This document shows positions 1 to 10,789 of a stretch of 64,000 bases of DNA, piece after piece (the first letter of the stretch is position 1; every line of letters begins with the position of its first letter). Source of the stretch: Rosa chinensis (Eukaryota > Streptophyta > Magnoliopsida > Rosales > Rosaceae); assembly GCF_002994745.2 (NCBI RefSeq), contig NC_037091.1:62001-126000 (forward strand), read 5' to 3'. The notes under the pieces are model-generated. The model was not told where the DNA came from. It did not search any database and saw only the letters and a list, made by a program, of their open reading frames with translations. The position numbers were made by a program, and so were the translations under genes.

Positions 1-5
1 GATAC

Positions 6-67
6 CCAGCAAGAACATCGAAGTTTTTAAGGAGAACTTTGAGGAAACTTCCAGCACCAGATCCCAT
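6..67 (-). CDS. HVA22: HVA22-like protein, first coding exon (partial gene)
   Basis: Reading leftward from an ATG at 65-67 gives 20 codons beginning MGSGAGSFLKVLLKNFDVLA plus two bases (GG), then a GTATC splice donor at 5-1. This is the characteristic N-terminus of the plant HVA22/DP1/Yop1 (TB2) family, ER membrane proteins induced by abscisic acid and stress that shape tubular ER and affect vesicle traffic and autophagy. In family members the next residues are a proline and a hydrophobic membrane segment, which fits an exon break at this glycine. The rest of the gene would lie left of the window, so I cannot tell whether it is complete. It lies only about 410 bp from the right end of a CACTA transposon and could be a captured fragment (see findings). 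The identification rests on 20 residues. Confidence 0.75.
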
Positions 68-210
68 CCCGGTTTCTGAATGTCGGTAACTGAGAACTGA
101 AACTGAAGGGTTCTTTGCCTTCTTTCAGTCTTCCGAGATCTGAGATCTGAGAGAGAGAGAGAGCTTGCTCGTGGAGGTGATGGCGCCTGCAAGGGGGCGG
201 AGGTGGTTAA

Positions 211-266
<56 letters not shown>

Positions 267-400
267 TAGCGGGAGTGAGCGGAGGAGAGGGAAGCGGTGG
301 TGGCTATGGAAAGAGAGTGGGAGAGGAAGGAGGAGAGGGCTAGGGTTCGGGGAATAAGAGGAGAGAAAGTGAGTTGGAAAAATATTAAGTGTGGGGAATG
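68..400 (-). promoter_or_regulatory. CT-rich 5' leader/promoter region of the HVA22-like exon
   Basis: On the minus strand this stretch is very pyrimidine-rich, with a short CT run near 150-163 and a long (CT)n run opposite 214-263. Such runs are common in plant 5' untranslated leaders and core promoters. I see no clear TATA box, and the transcription start is not determined. Confidence 0.4.
214..263 (+). repeat. (GA)n microsatellite
   Basis: About 25 uninterrupted GA units, read as CT on the strand of the HVA22-like gene. Confidence 0.95.
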
Positions 401-477
401 AAAATTTTGTTCCCCGCGTTCCTGAAATTTTTTAACTTAGTGTTTCCGCGTTTTTGAAAATTTTAGAATCAAAATAT

Positions 478-624
478 AGACATCGGTCAACAGTAAAAAA
501 CGATGTCAGTTATATGCATATAAATCGGTTTTTGAGGAATCGATGTTAATGACATTGTTTTACATCGCGTGTATTTCTCACCGATTTAATTGTCGTGATG
601 TCTATGAGCATAATTCTAGTAGTG
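478..624. mobile_element. CACTA (En/Spm) transposon, right terminus
   Basis: The sequence ends TAATTCTAGTAGTG at 624, the reverse complement of a CACTACTAGAATTA terminus typical of plant CACTA elements. The 140 bp inside it contain repeated, differently oriented copies of a CATCGGT / ATCGATG / ACATCG-type motif (near 481, 500, 526, 540, 565, 580). This matches the clustered subterminal transposase-binding repeats of this superfamily. No matching CACTA start is seen between position 1 and 478, so the other end is probably left of the window. LINE coding sequence resumes at once at 625, which suggests the element inserted into the LINE. Any 3-bp target duplication (ATA at 625-627) cannot be checked from one side. 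Confidence 0.7.
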
Positions 625-627
625 ATA

Positions 628-1537
628 AATAGGAATGAAATGATTGATATGGGTTTCTTGGTTCTTGCTATACTTGGAGCAATAATGTAGTGAAAGAAAG
701 ACTTGATAAAGGGTTTTGCTATTGTGCTTGGAGGTCCATTTTTGCTGATGCTTTCATTCGACATTTGCCCAAGACAAGATCTGATCACTGTCCTATTTTA
801 CTCCAGCTCTTCTCAAATAATACTGTTAATAGAAATGCCACACCTTTCATATTCATATTTCAAGCCATGTGGTTCAACCATTATTCTTAATTTGATTTTG
901 TCTCAAATACTTGGAAATCTTTAAATGGTGAGTTCTGCTCTAAGGTTAAACAACTTTCAATTGCTTTGTCTAATTGGAACAAAGATATCTTTGGTCACTT
1001 GTTTCACAGGAAAACGCAGATCCTTGCTAGAATTGGTGGAATCCAGAAGACAAGGGACAGACATGAGAACCCTTTTCTGATCAATCTTGAAGCTAAGCTA
1101 ATTAAACAATATGAAGCCATATGTGATCAAGAAAATATGTTTTGGAGGCAGAAATCTAGAGACAAGTGGATTCAAGGTGGAGATAGAAATACTAAATTCT
1201 TCCACTTAACCACCCTGGTTAGAAGAAGAAGAAATAAAATTGAGGGCCTATATGACTCACAAGGAAACTGGTATACTGATTCTAGTGTCATGAAACAAAT
1301 TACTGTGAAATTTTTCACTGATCTCTTCTCTTTTCACAATTTCGATGATATTAGATTCTCCGTTCCTTGGTTTTTTTGTCCTTAACTCTTTTATTCTTGA
1401 CTGGAATGGCTGGCTTGCTACTTAATTGCATTGCACTACTCTGACTCATAAGGGCATTAAATGGTGCAATATGTTTGTTTGTGTTTGCTGCCACATTTGG
1501 AAATGGAGGAATAAACAATTATTTGATCCTAACTTCA
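628..1537 (+). pseudogene. LINE endonuclease C-terminus and pre-RT region, broken
   Basis: From about 628 the frame reads a DMGF..CYTWSN motif, then KERLDKGFC, then HLPKTRSDHCPILL (around 760-800). These are the last conserved blocks of the apurinic/apyrimidinic endonuclease domain of plant L1 LINEs, with the catalytic SDH. A frameshift follows. From 966 a second open stretch of 139 codons contains WNKDIFG, WRQKSRDKWIQGGDRNTKFFH and the linker that precedes the reverse transcriptase. The frame ends near 1385. At 1390-1537 there are remnants (DWNGW, IWKWRN) of the region before RNase H, so the RT is deleted. Confidence 0.8.
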
Positions 1538-2053
1538 TGTTGATGTTTAAAGTTCAGCGGTAGCTAAACCTTTACTAACGCTGGTCCGATGTGTGGACTA
1601 CTATCTATGATACTCCTTAGAACCCCCACTACTTGTCAAGTGAAATACAGAGGGCGTCAAAGGGAGATCGCGCTGGGCGATCTTCTCTTCTCCGATGCCT
1701 AAGTTAGTCAATGTATTTATGTTGACAAAGTAATAGTAGGTAAGTATTAAACGCGTAATTAATGAGGAGAGAGGAGAGAACCTTTTATAGGTGAAGAGAG
1801 AGCTGATTTTCTCCATGTTTTCGATGTGGGACTGATATGTTTCAGTCCCCAGCTTCTGGAGCTTCTGATCCTGTCTTGGTGCGGCACGTGGCGGCGCGTT
1901 AGCGGTGATCTGGGGGCAAGTAGGGGTTCAGGCGATAGCCTGCTTGGCTGTGTTCCCGTAGGTTATTCTTTTGGCGGGAGTTGGTACCGCTAGTGGTAGC
2001 ATGAGCGTGGCTCATTATAGCTAATTATGCTTGCAAATGTCTATGTAAGTACA
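1538..2053 (-). repeat. Tat element LTR (3' LTR of the element)
   Basis: 516 bp beginning TGTTGATGTTTAAAG and ending GTAAGTACA, matching 12965-13480 end to end. Because the element is on the minus strand this copy is its downstream LTR. Flanked on the left by the duplication CTTCA (1533-1537). Confidence 0.95.
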
Positions 2054-2069
2054 AGTCCCCCAAGTCACC
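2054..2069 (-). promoter_or_regulatory. Polypurine tract of the Tat element
   Basis: On the minus strand the sequence just before the LTR reads GGTGACTTGGGGGACT, a G-rich purine run in the position used to prime plus-strand DNA synthesis. Confidence 0.65.
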
Positions 2070-2579
2070 AGTCAAGGAGGACAATCTTGGTTGGGGAGTT
2101 GCTTAGCGGTTCGAAGCGTTGCTTCCGCCAGTCTTGCAAAAGCATAATTAGTGTCAGTGCGTTATCAACCATGGACTTACTGAGCAAACGCTTTATACCC
2201 TTCTGGGTGGGCCCCTGCTAGGCCCCTAGGGAGTCCCCCACTCCCCAGCTAAGATAGACCTTCATTTGGTCGGTGTATTTTTTGTTGAAGGGAGCTGCGC
2301 TGAGCAGAGGGTGTTGGGTAGCGAACCCAATCTTTGATACCCAAGAGGCGGGGGTCAACATACCCAACCGTCGAAGACTGTTGCCACATCTGGGAGGACC
2401 ATGTTTTGACTGCAATGCCGCGTTGCGGTTGTTGCCAGAGTGAGGCGTTGCCTCGGGAATCGCCGCTGGCGGAAGTCCCTCTGCTGATGATAAGTGGCCG
2501 GTAATGTCGCGAGGACCATCCTGGCGGCATCCTGGTGCATGGCTTTGCGGTCAGCGGTGACGATCTTCCTAGGTGTTGA

Positions 2580-3217
2580 GGGAGAAGTCTCGCTAGCAGA
2601 GTTGTCCCTGTCGGAGACTAGCTCGCTTGTCAGATGAAAAGTGAGATGTTCTGCTAGCAGCGTTGCGCTTAGCGGAGACTATCTCACTTGCAAGATGGAA
2701 AGTAAGAAGTTCCGCTAGCGGAGTTGCACTTAGCAGAGACTATCTCGCTTGCGAGATGGAAAGAGAGAAGTTCCGCTAGCGGAGTTGCGCTTAGCGGAGA
2801 CTATCTCGCTTGCAAGATGGAAAGAGAGAAGTTCCGCTAGCGGAGTAGCGCTTAGCGGGGACTATCTCGCTTGCAAGATGGAAAGAGAAAAGTTCCGCTA
2901 GAGGAGTTGCGCTTAGCGAGGATTATCTCGCTTGCAAGATGGAAAGAGAAAAGTTTTGCTAGCGGAGACTATCTCGCTTGCAAGATGGAAAGAGAAAAGT
3001 TTTGCTAGCGGAGACTATCTCGCTTGCAAGATGGAAAGAGAGAAGTTCCGCTAGCGGAGTTGCGCCTAGCGGGGACTATCTCGCTTGTAAGACGGAAAGA
3101 GAAAAGTTTTGCTAGCGGAGTTGCGCTTAGCTGAGACTATATCGCTTGCAAGATGGAAAGAGAGAAGTTCCGCTAGCGGAGTTGCGCTTAGCGGAGACCA
3201 TCTCGCTTGCAAGATGG
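2580..3217. repeat. 61-bp tandem repeat array with palindromic core
   Basis: About ten units marked by a repeated CTCGCTTGCAAGATGGAAAG. The full period is 61 bp; two adjacent units (about 2939-3030) are 46 bp because they lack 15 bp lying between two copies of AGCGGA. Each full unit contains the perfect 10-bp palindrome CCGCTAGCGG or a near copy. The array lies in the 3' region of the Tat element, downstream of integrase, and also upstream of the antisense gene. Confidence 0.95.
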
Positions 3218-4007
3218 TTAGCGATTTTCCTTTTCGATGGTTACCTTAGACAGGCGCTTCGTGTGATGGTGCTCGACACGTGGCCTACATGTATTGGATT
3301 AGCGTGTGTGATACCGTCTCTTCAGCACGCCCGTCATCTAGTCATTAATGCGAGTAATTATTGATTTTATAACCGAGGCGTCGCCTCGGTTAATCCAGAG
3401 AGTAAGTGCATTTGTGGGGCACATGTACGGTTGTGGTGCGATGTCGTTTTTTCAGCGGACGGCGTAGATTAGTTTGATGTTGACATAAAAGAGAGGGAAA
3501 CCGTGTGTTTTGGTACTTTGCACCTTGAACTAGTATCGTCGTCTTCAAGCTTGGTTCTCTGCGTTCCGAGAAGAAAATTACTACGATTTCGTGAGGTTGT
3601 CTATCCTTGAAGCGCGAAGATCTCCTGTAGTGAAGAGAAGCGTCTTCGGTCACACCAAAGTCTTCATCTCTGAGGTTGGTATTCTGAATCCCATCCCTAT
3701 TTTATTGGATTTCTGTGTTTGCTTTTGTCGGTTTCTGGGTTTTTTCTGATTTGGGGTGTTCTGTTCCTCCCCGGTGTGCTCTAAGGGTGTAAAGCGAGTT
3801 TTGGGGATGGGTTTTGGTGTTTGGTAGAGAGTTGGGGTTTAGGGGCTTGCTGGATGGTCGAATCTGGGTTTTTTAAGTATATGGGTGCTTCTGTTCTTGT
3901 TTTGGTATTTGCCGAGCAATTGTTCTTGATGTTCCTGGATGCAAGTGGTAAAGGGATAGTCTAGATCTTGTACGAACTGACAGGTTTGGGTTTTTAGGGT
4001 TTTGGGA
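3218..4007 (+). other. Tat 3' region between the repeat array and the antisense gene
   Basis: No convincing coding sequence. On the plus strand it would be the promoter and leader of the antisense gene: a pyrimidine/GT-rich stretch at 3660-3960 resembles a plant 5' leader or intron, with GAGGTTGGTATTC near 3671 as a possible donor. No TATA box stands out. Confidence 0.35.
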
Positions 4008-6390
4008 TGGCTAGTGTCATAGAGATTTCAAATGGTGAGGATTCCGGGTCTGACGAGTCGCTCAATGTGGCGGATAGGGTTTTTATTGACTCGTTGCATC
4101 CGTCTGCCCCTGCAGGAACCTACTAGTCCTAACCGCTAGATATTGCACTGCTACAGACCATACCCTGGGAAGTTACCATGGGTCGTGCTGGTCGTCTTGA
4201 GAGTTCTAAGGCAGGAGAGGATGCCGCTACTCTCAAAACGCGGGAGGATAGGCTAGCGAATAATAGCGCCGCTAGTGGCTCCGCTGATGGGGTGAGAGAG
4301 GCTGGTGGGGAAGAGGTTGAGTCAGCTGGGTTCTCCGCGACGGTACCGTGGTTAACGAGGCAGGAGGGCCTATGACTGTGGCCGCCGTCAACCTCGTGAA
4401 TCGGGTGTTCCACATGCCAGGCGTTGTGAAACTACGACCGCCGCTGAAGGATGAGAGGGTGTTGTTCTTGCCAGCGGGGCACGCCGTCGTGCACAAGGCT
4501 ATATTCCTCAAGGGAGTGACATTCCCTTTGCTGCCAAATCTCCAGATTTTAGTTTGTGAATTTGGCATCACTTTTGGGCAAATTTGCCCTAATATGTGGC
4601 GCTCAATTCACTTTGGCGTCTGTCCGGTTGTGAGGGTCCAACCGTGGCAGAGGTGCTGCATTTCTACGAGTTGGTGTACGTGAAGCGCCAAGGATGCAGC
4701 GGTCAAGTGAATCTGAGTCGCTGCCAGGGGGCGCCCAAGCTAATCGAGAACTTGAAGGACTCTATGTCGCCCTGGCGGGGGACCTTCTGTGTTGCCACCA
4801 CTGGCTGGGAATATCAAGCGGGGTTAAACGATGGAGAGCCGACCATCAGGATTAAGTCGGAATTCCAACCTATCCGAGGTTGGTCTGCCGCAGTTTAGAG
4901 TTGATTTTTGTTGCATAATAATTCTCTGTTGTAATGACCACTTTGTTGTTTTTTGTGTAGCGGGCCTGCGCTATAGCCTGACGTGCGAAGAAGAGTGCCC
5001 TTTGGCCAGGATCCGCGGCTGCTGGCAGAACCGCAACTTGCTAGATCTCCGCCTACTTACCTGCTGGGAGCTGTTGGTCGATCAGCAGTTAACATGAGCC
5101 CTTGGTAAGTACCCTCTGTTGATGTGTCTTAGTTCGATTGTCGTCAAGCTAACCCGTTGTTTTTGTACAGACTCTCCACCGAGTAACAGAGAGAGCCGCG
5201 AGGCATTTGAAAAAGCCATGGACCGCGCCGAGGTCAACAACTTTTTGGAGATCATGTACGCCTCTAGGCTAGAGGCTTAACAGACTGCCGTCGACCCTCA
5301 GACATTGGCGCTGAGCCAATCTGAGGTTCCCATGGGGCTGCCGATGCCGCATCACTCACACCTCGGCCCCAACGGCTCGCCCATGGTGCAGGCGGGAGCT
5401 GGCAGAAGCAGTGTCCCTGCTACGCCAGTAGAGCAGAAAGAGAGGGTGCCCGCCACTAGGCGTGGGTTGAAGGAGAGGGTGGCGCCCGCAAAGGAGCTAG
5501 TGACTATTGCGGGGCTGGAGCCGCAGATGGGAGCGCTCCCCGTCGCCGTTGGTGTGACACGGGTGGTGCCGCAAGGGAAGCGGCGACAAAATGACCCGGT
5601 CGACGAGGATGATGAGGCCGATGTGGAGACCATTGGGGTCCGCCAGCGGAAGAAGTCAAGGCAAGCCCCCTCGAAGGCCACCGTGACCTTCGGGCCGGAG
5701 GTGCAGACAAGCGACCTCAACTAGTTTGCCGCATATGCAGAATTCCTGTCGGAGCCTGAGCGGGAGTTTATCATCCACCTCTGCGAGCGGCTGGGTTTCA
5801 GCGGGCTAGAGGGAATCGTGTGCTCAACCGCCATTGATCAGTCGCCCTACAGCTCGGCCTTAGGGCATTTGTCCGTTGGGCTACATGAGTTGTTCCTGGC
5901 AGCCTCCAAGCAGCCCCGGGTGGAGCGGCAGCTTAGGGAAGAGGTCGAGGGTCTCCAGAGGGAGTTGGCGGAGGCCAAGAACAGGTTGGCGGATGCAGAG
6001 CGGCGCCTGACCAAGGTAGAATGTGATGCCCGCGGCAAGTTGTATGTCGCCGTTGAGCGGGACGTGGAGCTAAATGACCACGTCTCCAGGCTGGAGCAAG
6101 ACATAGCCCTGTTGAAGGATCAAGTGGCGGCAAAGGTGAAGAAAGTTGAGATCCTTCAGAGGGATTCTGCCGCTAAGTCTGCTGCGGTGAAGAGGCTAGA
6201 GGATGAGGTTGCTCGTCTGGGAGAGGAGGGGAATCGTGCGGCGTCTGCCACTGTGGAGGCGTACAAGCAGTCAGCGGAGTACAAGAAGCGTTGACTGAGG
6301 CAGCAAAGGCCAGTGCTATGGCCAACGTGGAGCTGCTGACGCAAAAGGGCGCCATTGACTGGGTCAAGGCGTCCCAGCCCGTTGGGTGAT
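4008..6390 (+). pseudogene. Antisense additional gene of the Tat element (gypsy-type transposon protein, PF04195-like)
   Basis: On the strand opposite to gag-pol, a broken spliced gene can be followed. It starts MASVIEISNGEDSGSDES at about 4008 and meets a stop near 4124. From 4348 it reads a segment with FPLLPNLQILVCEFGI and a QICPNMWRSI motif. After a frameshift near 4600 it reads VAEVLHFYELVYVKRQG and WRGTFCVATTGWE (to about 4870). That segment resembles the Pfam family called putative gypsy type transposon (PF04195). Probable introns lie at about 4880-4960 and 5104-5170 (both end in AG). An acidic/basic linker follows (5305-5724), then a long coiled coil (about 5900-6290, heptads rich in L, E and R). 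A frame change near 6290 continues to about 6390. Tat elements are known to carry extra ORFs, sometimes antisense. The function is unknown. Confidence 0.65.
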
Positions 6391-7167
6391 CCAGTCAGAC
6401 CGCACCGCCCCCGCAGGGTGTGGTTTGTGCCAGGCTGAGGGCGCCCGCTTAGGTAGCGGGGAGAGTGGTGTGAGTCCGGCGGACGACACTCAGCAAACCC
6501 CACCTCCTACTCAGTCCGAGGTCTCTCGTGCTGGCTTTCTGGCCTCCCACACCTGAGCGGATGGTACCATTGTAACGCTGAGCCCTACCGCTCTTGGGTC
6601 TGATCAAACGAGTCGTCAGTCCGAGCAATAACCGCCCCCGAAGGGCGAGACTGCCGTTGTTGCCCCTCATTAACGAAGATATCTCCCTAGCTTGCAGTAG
6701 TGCCGTTGAGGCCTTTGTTTTTGTTTTTTTTTTTTTTTGTGCCGCTAAGGCCTTTTGTAATTCAGCGATATTCTTGGGCAGGTAGTCCCGACCCCTAATA
6801 TATACAACTGGCACTTTGTTTCTGAAATTTTTCCAAGTGTGGATGCGTGTGCTTATTGCATTGTTTGCATATTTCTAAACCGCTAGAGTTTTGACTGCTG
6901 TTTTTGCGTCTCAATGAAACATTAAAGGGATTAAAATTGTTCCAAGTGCACGATGTAGTGGACGTAGTCTGCCAAATATTGTTGGCGCTGCCAGTTGATT
7001 CTTATGCTTGGACTTTGGTGACAATGGTTTGAATAGTTCCTCGTTTCATTGATAGCTGATATGTCAGCGTTTACAAAAAGCGGGGTTGTAGCCGTTGGGT
7101 AGCTTCCCTTAGCTAAATATTGAGTCAAAATTTAGCTAAGCCAAGATGCTCTAGGGTAGTGGTATGA
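6391..7167. other. Tat internal region between the antisense gene and integrase end
   Basis: No credible frame. Contains a T-rich run at 6717-6739. This would be the convergent 3' ends of pol (minus) and the antisense gene (plus). Confidence 0.5.
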
Positions 7168-8385
7168 CTACTTGTAGTAATATCGAAGTTGCTCGGTATT
7201 CCAAGGGTGGGTCGTTGTGACGCCATCCTTGTCCATTAGGTAGAAGGTGCAGGGGCTAGTGACTTCTACAATTTTGTATGGACCCTCCCAAGTTGGGCAG
7301 AGTGTTGTTGGCGGTGGAATGACTTCCTTCATTACCCAGTCCCCCTGTTGGAGGTTCCGGGCCTTGACCTTAGTGTTGTAGAAATGCGATACCCGCTGCT
7401 TGTTTTGCAAATTATGCAAATGGGCCTTGTGTCTTTTTTCCTCTAGGAGGTCTCTGTCGAGGTTGACGCCCTCGTTGTTGGTCTTGGGGCAGTAGCCTTC
7501 GACCTTAGCAGTAGGTTGAGTTACCTCAATGGGTAGGACGGCCACAGTTCCGAACATCATGCAGAATGGTGTTTCACTAGTGGCAGAAGTTGGGGTAGTT
7601 CTGATAACCCACAGAACTTCAGGGAGCTTCTCCTCCAACAAACCCTTGGCGTCATCGAGCTTCTTTTTTAGCAACTTCTTGATTATCTTGTTTGCTACTT
7701 CGACCTGGCCTTTGGTTTGGGGGTGAGCGACAGATACAAAACTCATCTTGGTGCCTAGGTTAGCGGTGAAAGATATGAGTTCCTTATTGTTGAACTGTGT
7801 GCCGTTGTCTGTGATGATTGTATGGGGGACACCATAGCGGCAATAAATGTTCTTCCAGAGGAAGTGAGTTACCTTGGTGGTAGTTATTGCCGTCAACAGC
7901 TCTGCCTCTATCCACTTGCTGTTGTAGTCGATGGCGACAATGATGTACTTGAACTGGCCCTTGGCGGTTTGGAATTTGCCCATTAAGTCCAAGCCCCACG
8001 TGGAGTGAATCCATGGACCGATGATGATCGACGGTGGTTCCGCCGGGGCATGTAGGAGATCAGCATATTGTTGGCATTTGTGGCAAGATTTCGATATCCT
8101 TCTGGCGTCGTCGCATAGCGTAGGCCAAAAGTAGTCTTATCGCATTGTGCGATTTGTCAAGGATCTGGAGCCTGAGTGGTTTCCACATTCCCCGCTGTGT
8201 ATCATTATCAGAACGACCTTTCCTTCCTCTGGGATTAGACACCGGAGGTTGGGGTGGGTGAACCCCTGGCGGTAAAGCTTGCCATTCTGGATGTTGTAGC
8301 AGGTTGCTCTCCGCTTGAGCCGTCGTGCTTCGACCTTGTCCTCTGGCAATGTTCCATTGCCCTTGTATTCGATGATCTCATTCAT
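7168..8385 (-). pseudogene. Tat integrase
   Basis: The N-terminal part (8137-8385) reads a segment with YNIQNGKLYRQG and H and C residues fitting the HHCC zinc finger, then a frame change. The catalytic core (7168-7992, 274 codons) contains the DD35E residues: D in AIDYNSKWIEAE, D in IITDNGTQFNN, and E in QVEVANK. A C-terminal segment with GDWVMKEV and WEGPYKIVEV follows, the usual integrase C-terminal fold. The core frame ends naturally with YYYK and a stop. Integrase would join the element cDNA to host DNA. The domain is intact in places but separated from the rest of pol by frameshifts, so it is not expressed as a polyprotein. Confidence 0.85.
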
Positions 8386-9484
8386 CCCCTGGGATTGACC
8401 TTAATGTTGAAGATTTCCGCTAGGGTTTTTGTGATGCTAGGCCTGTCAAGACATTCCACCCTTGTGTCCGTTGGACTTTGGTGTGGCTGAGCGGTTGCTA
8501 GTCTGGCCAGTGAATCGGCCTTGGCGTTCTTTTCCCTGGGGATCTGCGTGATAGTGTGAAATTTGAATTTTTTGAGGAGCGTCTTGACGTAACCCAAGTA
8601 AGCCGCCAACTGTTGATCTTTGGCCTGGAAACTGTCATTGACCTGGTTGACGACTAACTGGGAGTCGCTGAATATGTTGACATTGTCGGCTTCTGAGTTG
8701 ATGGTGAGGAGTAGGCCGACGATGAGCGCTTCATATTCCGCCATGTTGTTTGAGGCGTTAAAGTTGAACTTTAATGCGTATTCCAAGTTTAGTCCCCCTG
8801 GCCCTGTTATGATTACTCCGGCGCCACTCGCCTTGGGGCAGGTGGAGCCGTCCACATGTAGGTTCCAGTCTGACTGCTAGGGAGCTGGTTCCTCAGCTAT
8901 TGCAATGTCCGTGCTGGGCTCAATTTGTCGCTCGGTGAGCTCAGCAATGAAGTCTGGCACCGCCTGGCCTTTCATGGTCGTTCTTGGTTTGTAATCAATG
9001 TCAAACTTGTTGAGCTCGATGGCCCATTTGCTGAGGCATCCCGAGTGCTCAGGGTTCTGCATTACCTGCCTCTTCGGTTGACTTGTTAAGACATGAATTG
9101 TGTGGGCCTGAAAATATTGGCAGAGGCGTCTAGCGACGATGATGAGTGCGAGGGCGAGCTGCTCTAGGGGGGATATCTTGTTTCAGCCCCGTTCATGCCT
9201 CTGCCGACGTAGAAAAAGGGGAGCTCATCCTGGCCGTCCCGCCGGACAATGGTGCAGCTTACCGCTGTCTGTGATACCGCTAGGTATATGTACAATGTTT
9301 CTCCCTGCACTGGGATGGAGAGGAGCGGAACTACTGCCAAGTACTCCTTCAAGCTTTGGAACGCTGCCTCACAATCTGGGTTCCAGTCGATGACCTTCTT
9401 ATGGGTTGTCTTCAAGACTTTGAAAAATGGGAGACATCTATCAGTGAGTCTGGAGATGAACCGAGAGAGGGAGGTTAGTTTTCC
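8382..9484 (-). pseudogene. Tat RNase H and second (archaeal-type) RNase H
   Basis: 9164-9415 reads the RT-attached RNase H start (DWNPDCEAAFQSLKEYL, then YLAVSQTAVSC). 8877-9062 reads its end (SGCLSKWAIELNKFDIDYKPR). 8382-8855 reads a second, separate RNase H: MDGSTCPKASGAGVII, NMAEYEALIVGL, IFSDSQLVVNQV and EKNAKADSLARLA, which hold the D-E-D acidic residues. The second domain between RNase H and integrase defines the Tat group within Ty3/gypsy. Frameshifts near 9480, 9160 and 8870 break continuity. Confidence 0.85.
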
Positions 9485-10748
9485 CTAGAGGCTTTGAAAG
9501 TGCTTTTTCCACTTTGGAGCCTTCATGTTGAGGATGGCTTGTACCTTGTCAGGGTTAGCCTCTATGCCCCGCTCACTGACTATGTAACCCAGAAATTTGC
9601 TGGCGGTGACGCCGAAGAAGCATTTTTCTGGGTTTAAGGCACATACCGTAGGCCAAGAGAATGGCAAATATAATTCTGAGGTTTGCCACGTGGCCGCTGG
9701 CTTTTTTGTTTTTTACCAACATATCGTCTGCGTACACCTCGATGATTTTTCCCAGATGCTCAGCGAACATAGCATTCATCAGCCGCTGGTAAGATGCACC
9801 GGCGTTCTTCAAACTGAAAGGCATGACATTGTAGCAGTATAGGCCCTTGTCGGTGGTGAAGGAGGTGCACTCTTGGTTATCAGGGTGCATCTTGATATGA
9901 TTGTAGCCGGAGAAGACATCCATCATGCTGAGTAGCTCGTGGCCAGCGGTTGCATCGACCAGTTGGTCTATGGGAGGTAACGGGAAACTATCCTTGGGGC
10001 ATGCCTTGTTGAGGCCCTTGAAGTCAACACACATTCGCCACTTTCCGCTCGGTTTTTTGACCATGACCAAGTTGGAAATCCACTGAGGGTAATTTACTTG
10101 GCGGATGAATCCAATGCTCTGGAGCTTGGTAACCTCCTCCCCTATTGCACGATATCTCTCCTCATCAAAGGCCCTTCGCCGCTGCTTGATAGGGTAGGCG
10201 GATGGTTTGATACTCAATTTGTGTGTGATGATCTCGGGGGAGATGCATGGCATGTCAGCGTAGGACCATGCAAAGACGGCGGCGTTGTCACGTAGAAATT
10301 GGGTGAGTTCAGCCGCTATCTCTGGGTCTAGCTCGGCGCCGATGCGGACTGTCCGCTCAGGGTGTTCGTCGGATATGCTGATAATACTTAAGGATGTTTC
10401 TGGGTTGACAGGCTCTTTCTTGACATACCTCTTCTCGTCATCCTTGGGGTCTTCAAAGATATCTGGTGCCGCCGCATAATTTCCCAATGCTAGGATTTCA
10501 AGGCGGCACGCTGATTGTGCCACAGTTGTGGAATAACACTCTTGTGCTAGTTGCTGACTTCCCTTTACACAGCCTGTTCGGTTGGAGGTGGGGAACTTCA
10601 TGAGAAGCATGTACTCGGCGATGATGTACTTGAGTTTGTTAAGTGCCGGTCGACCAATGATGGCGTTATATGAACTGAAGCAGTCCACAATGATGAACTC
10701 TGTATGGATTTCCGCCATACGTGGACTGGCGCCGATAACTAGTCGCAT
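9485..10748 (-). pseudogene. Tat reverse transcriptase
   Basis: A 391-codon open stretch (9573-10748) starts inside the end of the protease region (AIIGRPALNKLKYI) and runs through the RT fingers and palm: GFIRQVNYPQWISNLVMVKK, KWRMCVDFKGLNKACPKD, LLSMMDVFSGYNHIKM, SLKNAGASYQRLM and the catalytic YADDM. A frameshift near 9660 moves the thumb/connection (NPEKCFFGV, FLGYIVSERGIEANPDKV) into another frame (9485-9667). Normal function is copying element RNA to DNA in the virus-like particle. It cannot work as it stands because pol is frameshifted. Confidence 0.9.
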
Positions 10749-10789
10749 GTAGTCGGAACCCAGTGGCTGTGTGACGTCACCGGAGAAAC

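Noticed and set aside
2580..3217. CRISPR-like array
   Set aside because: Units are contiguous tandem repeats without unique spacers, in a plant retrotransposon.
4129..4413. Minus-strand frames inside the Tat 3' region
   Set aside because: Shadows of the antisense gene; no similarity to gag-pol and no link to integrase.
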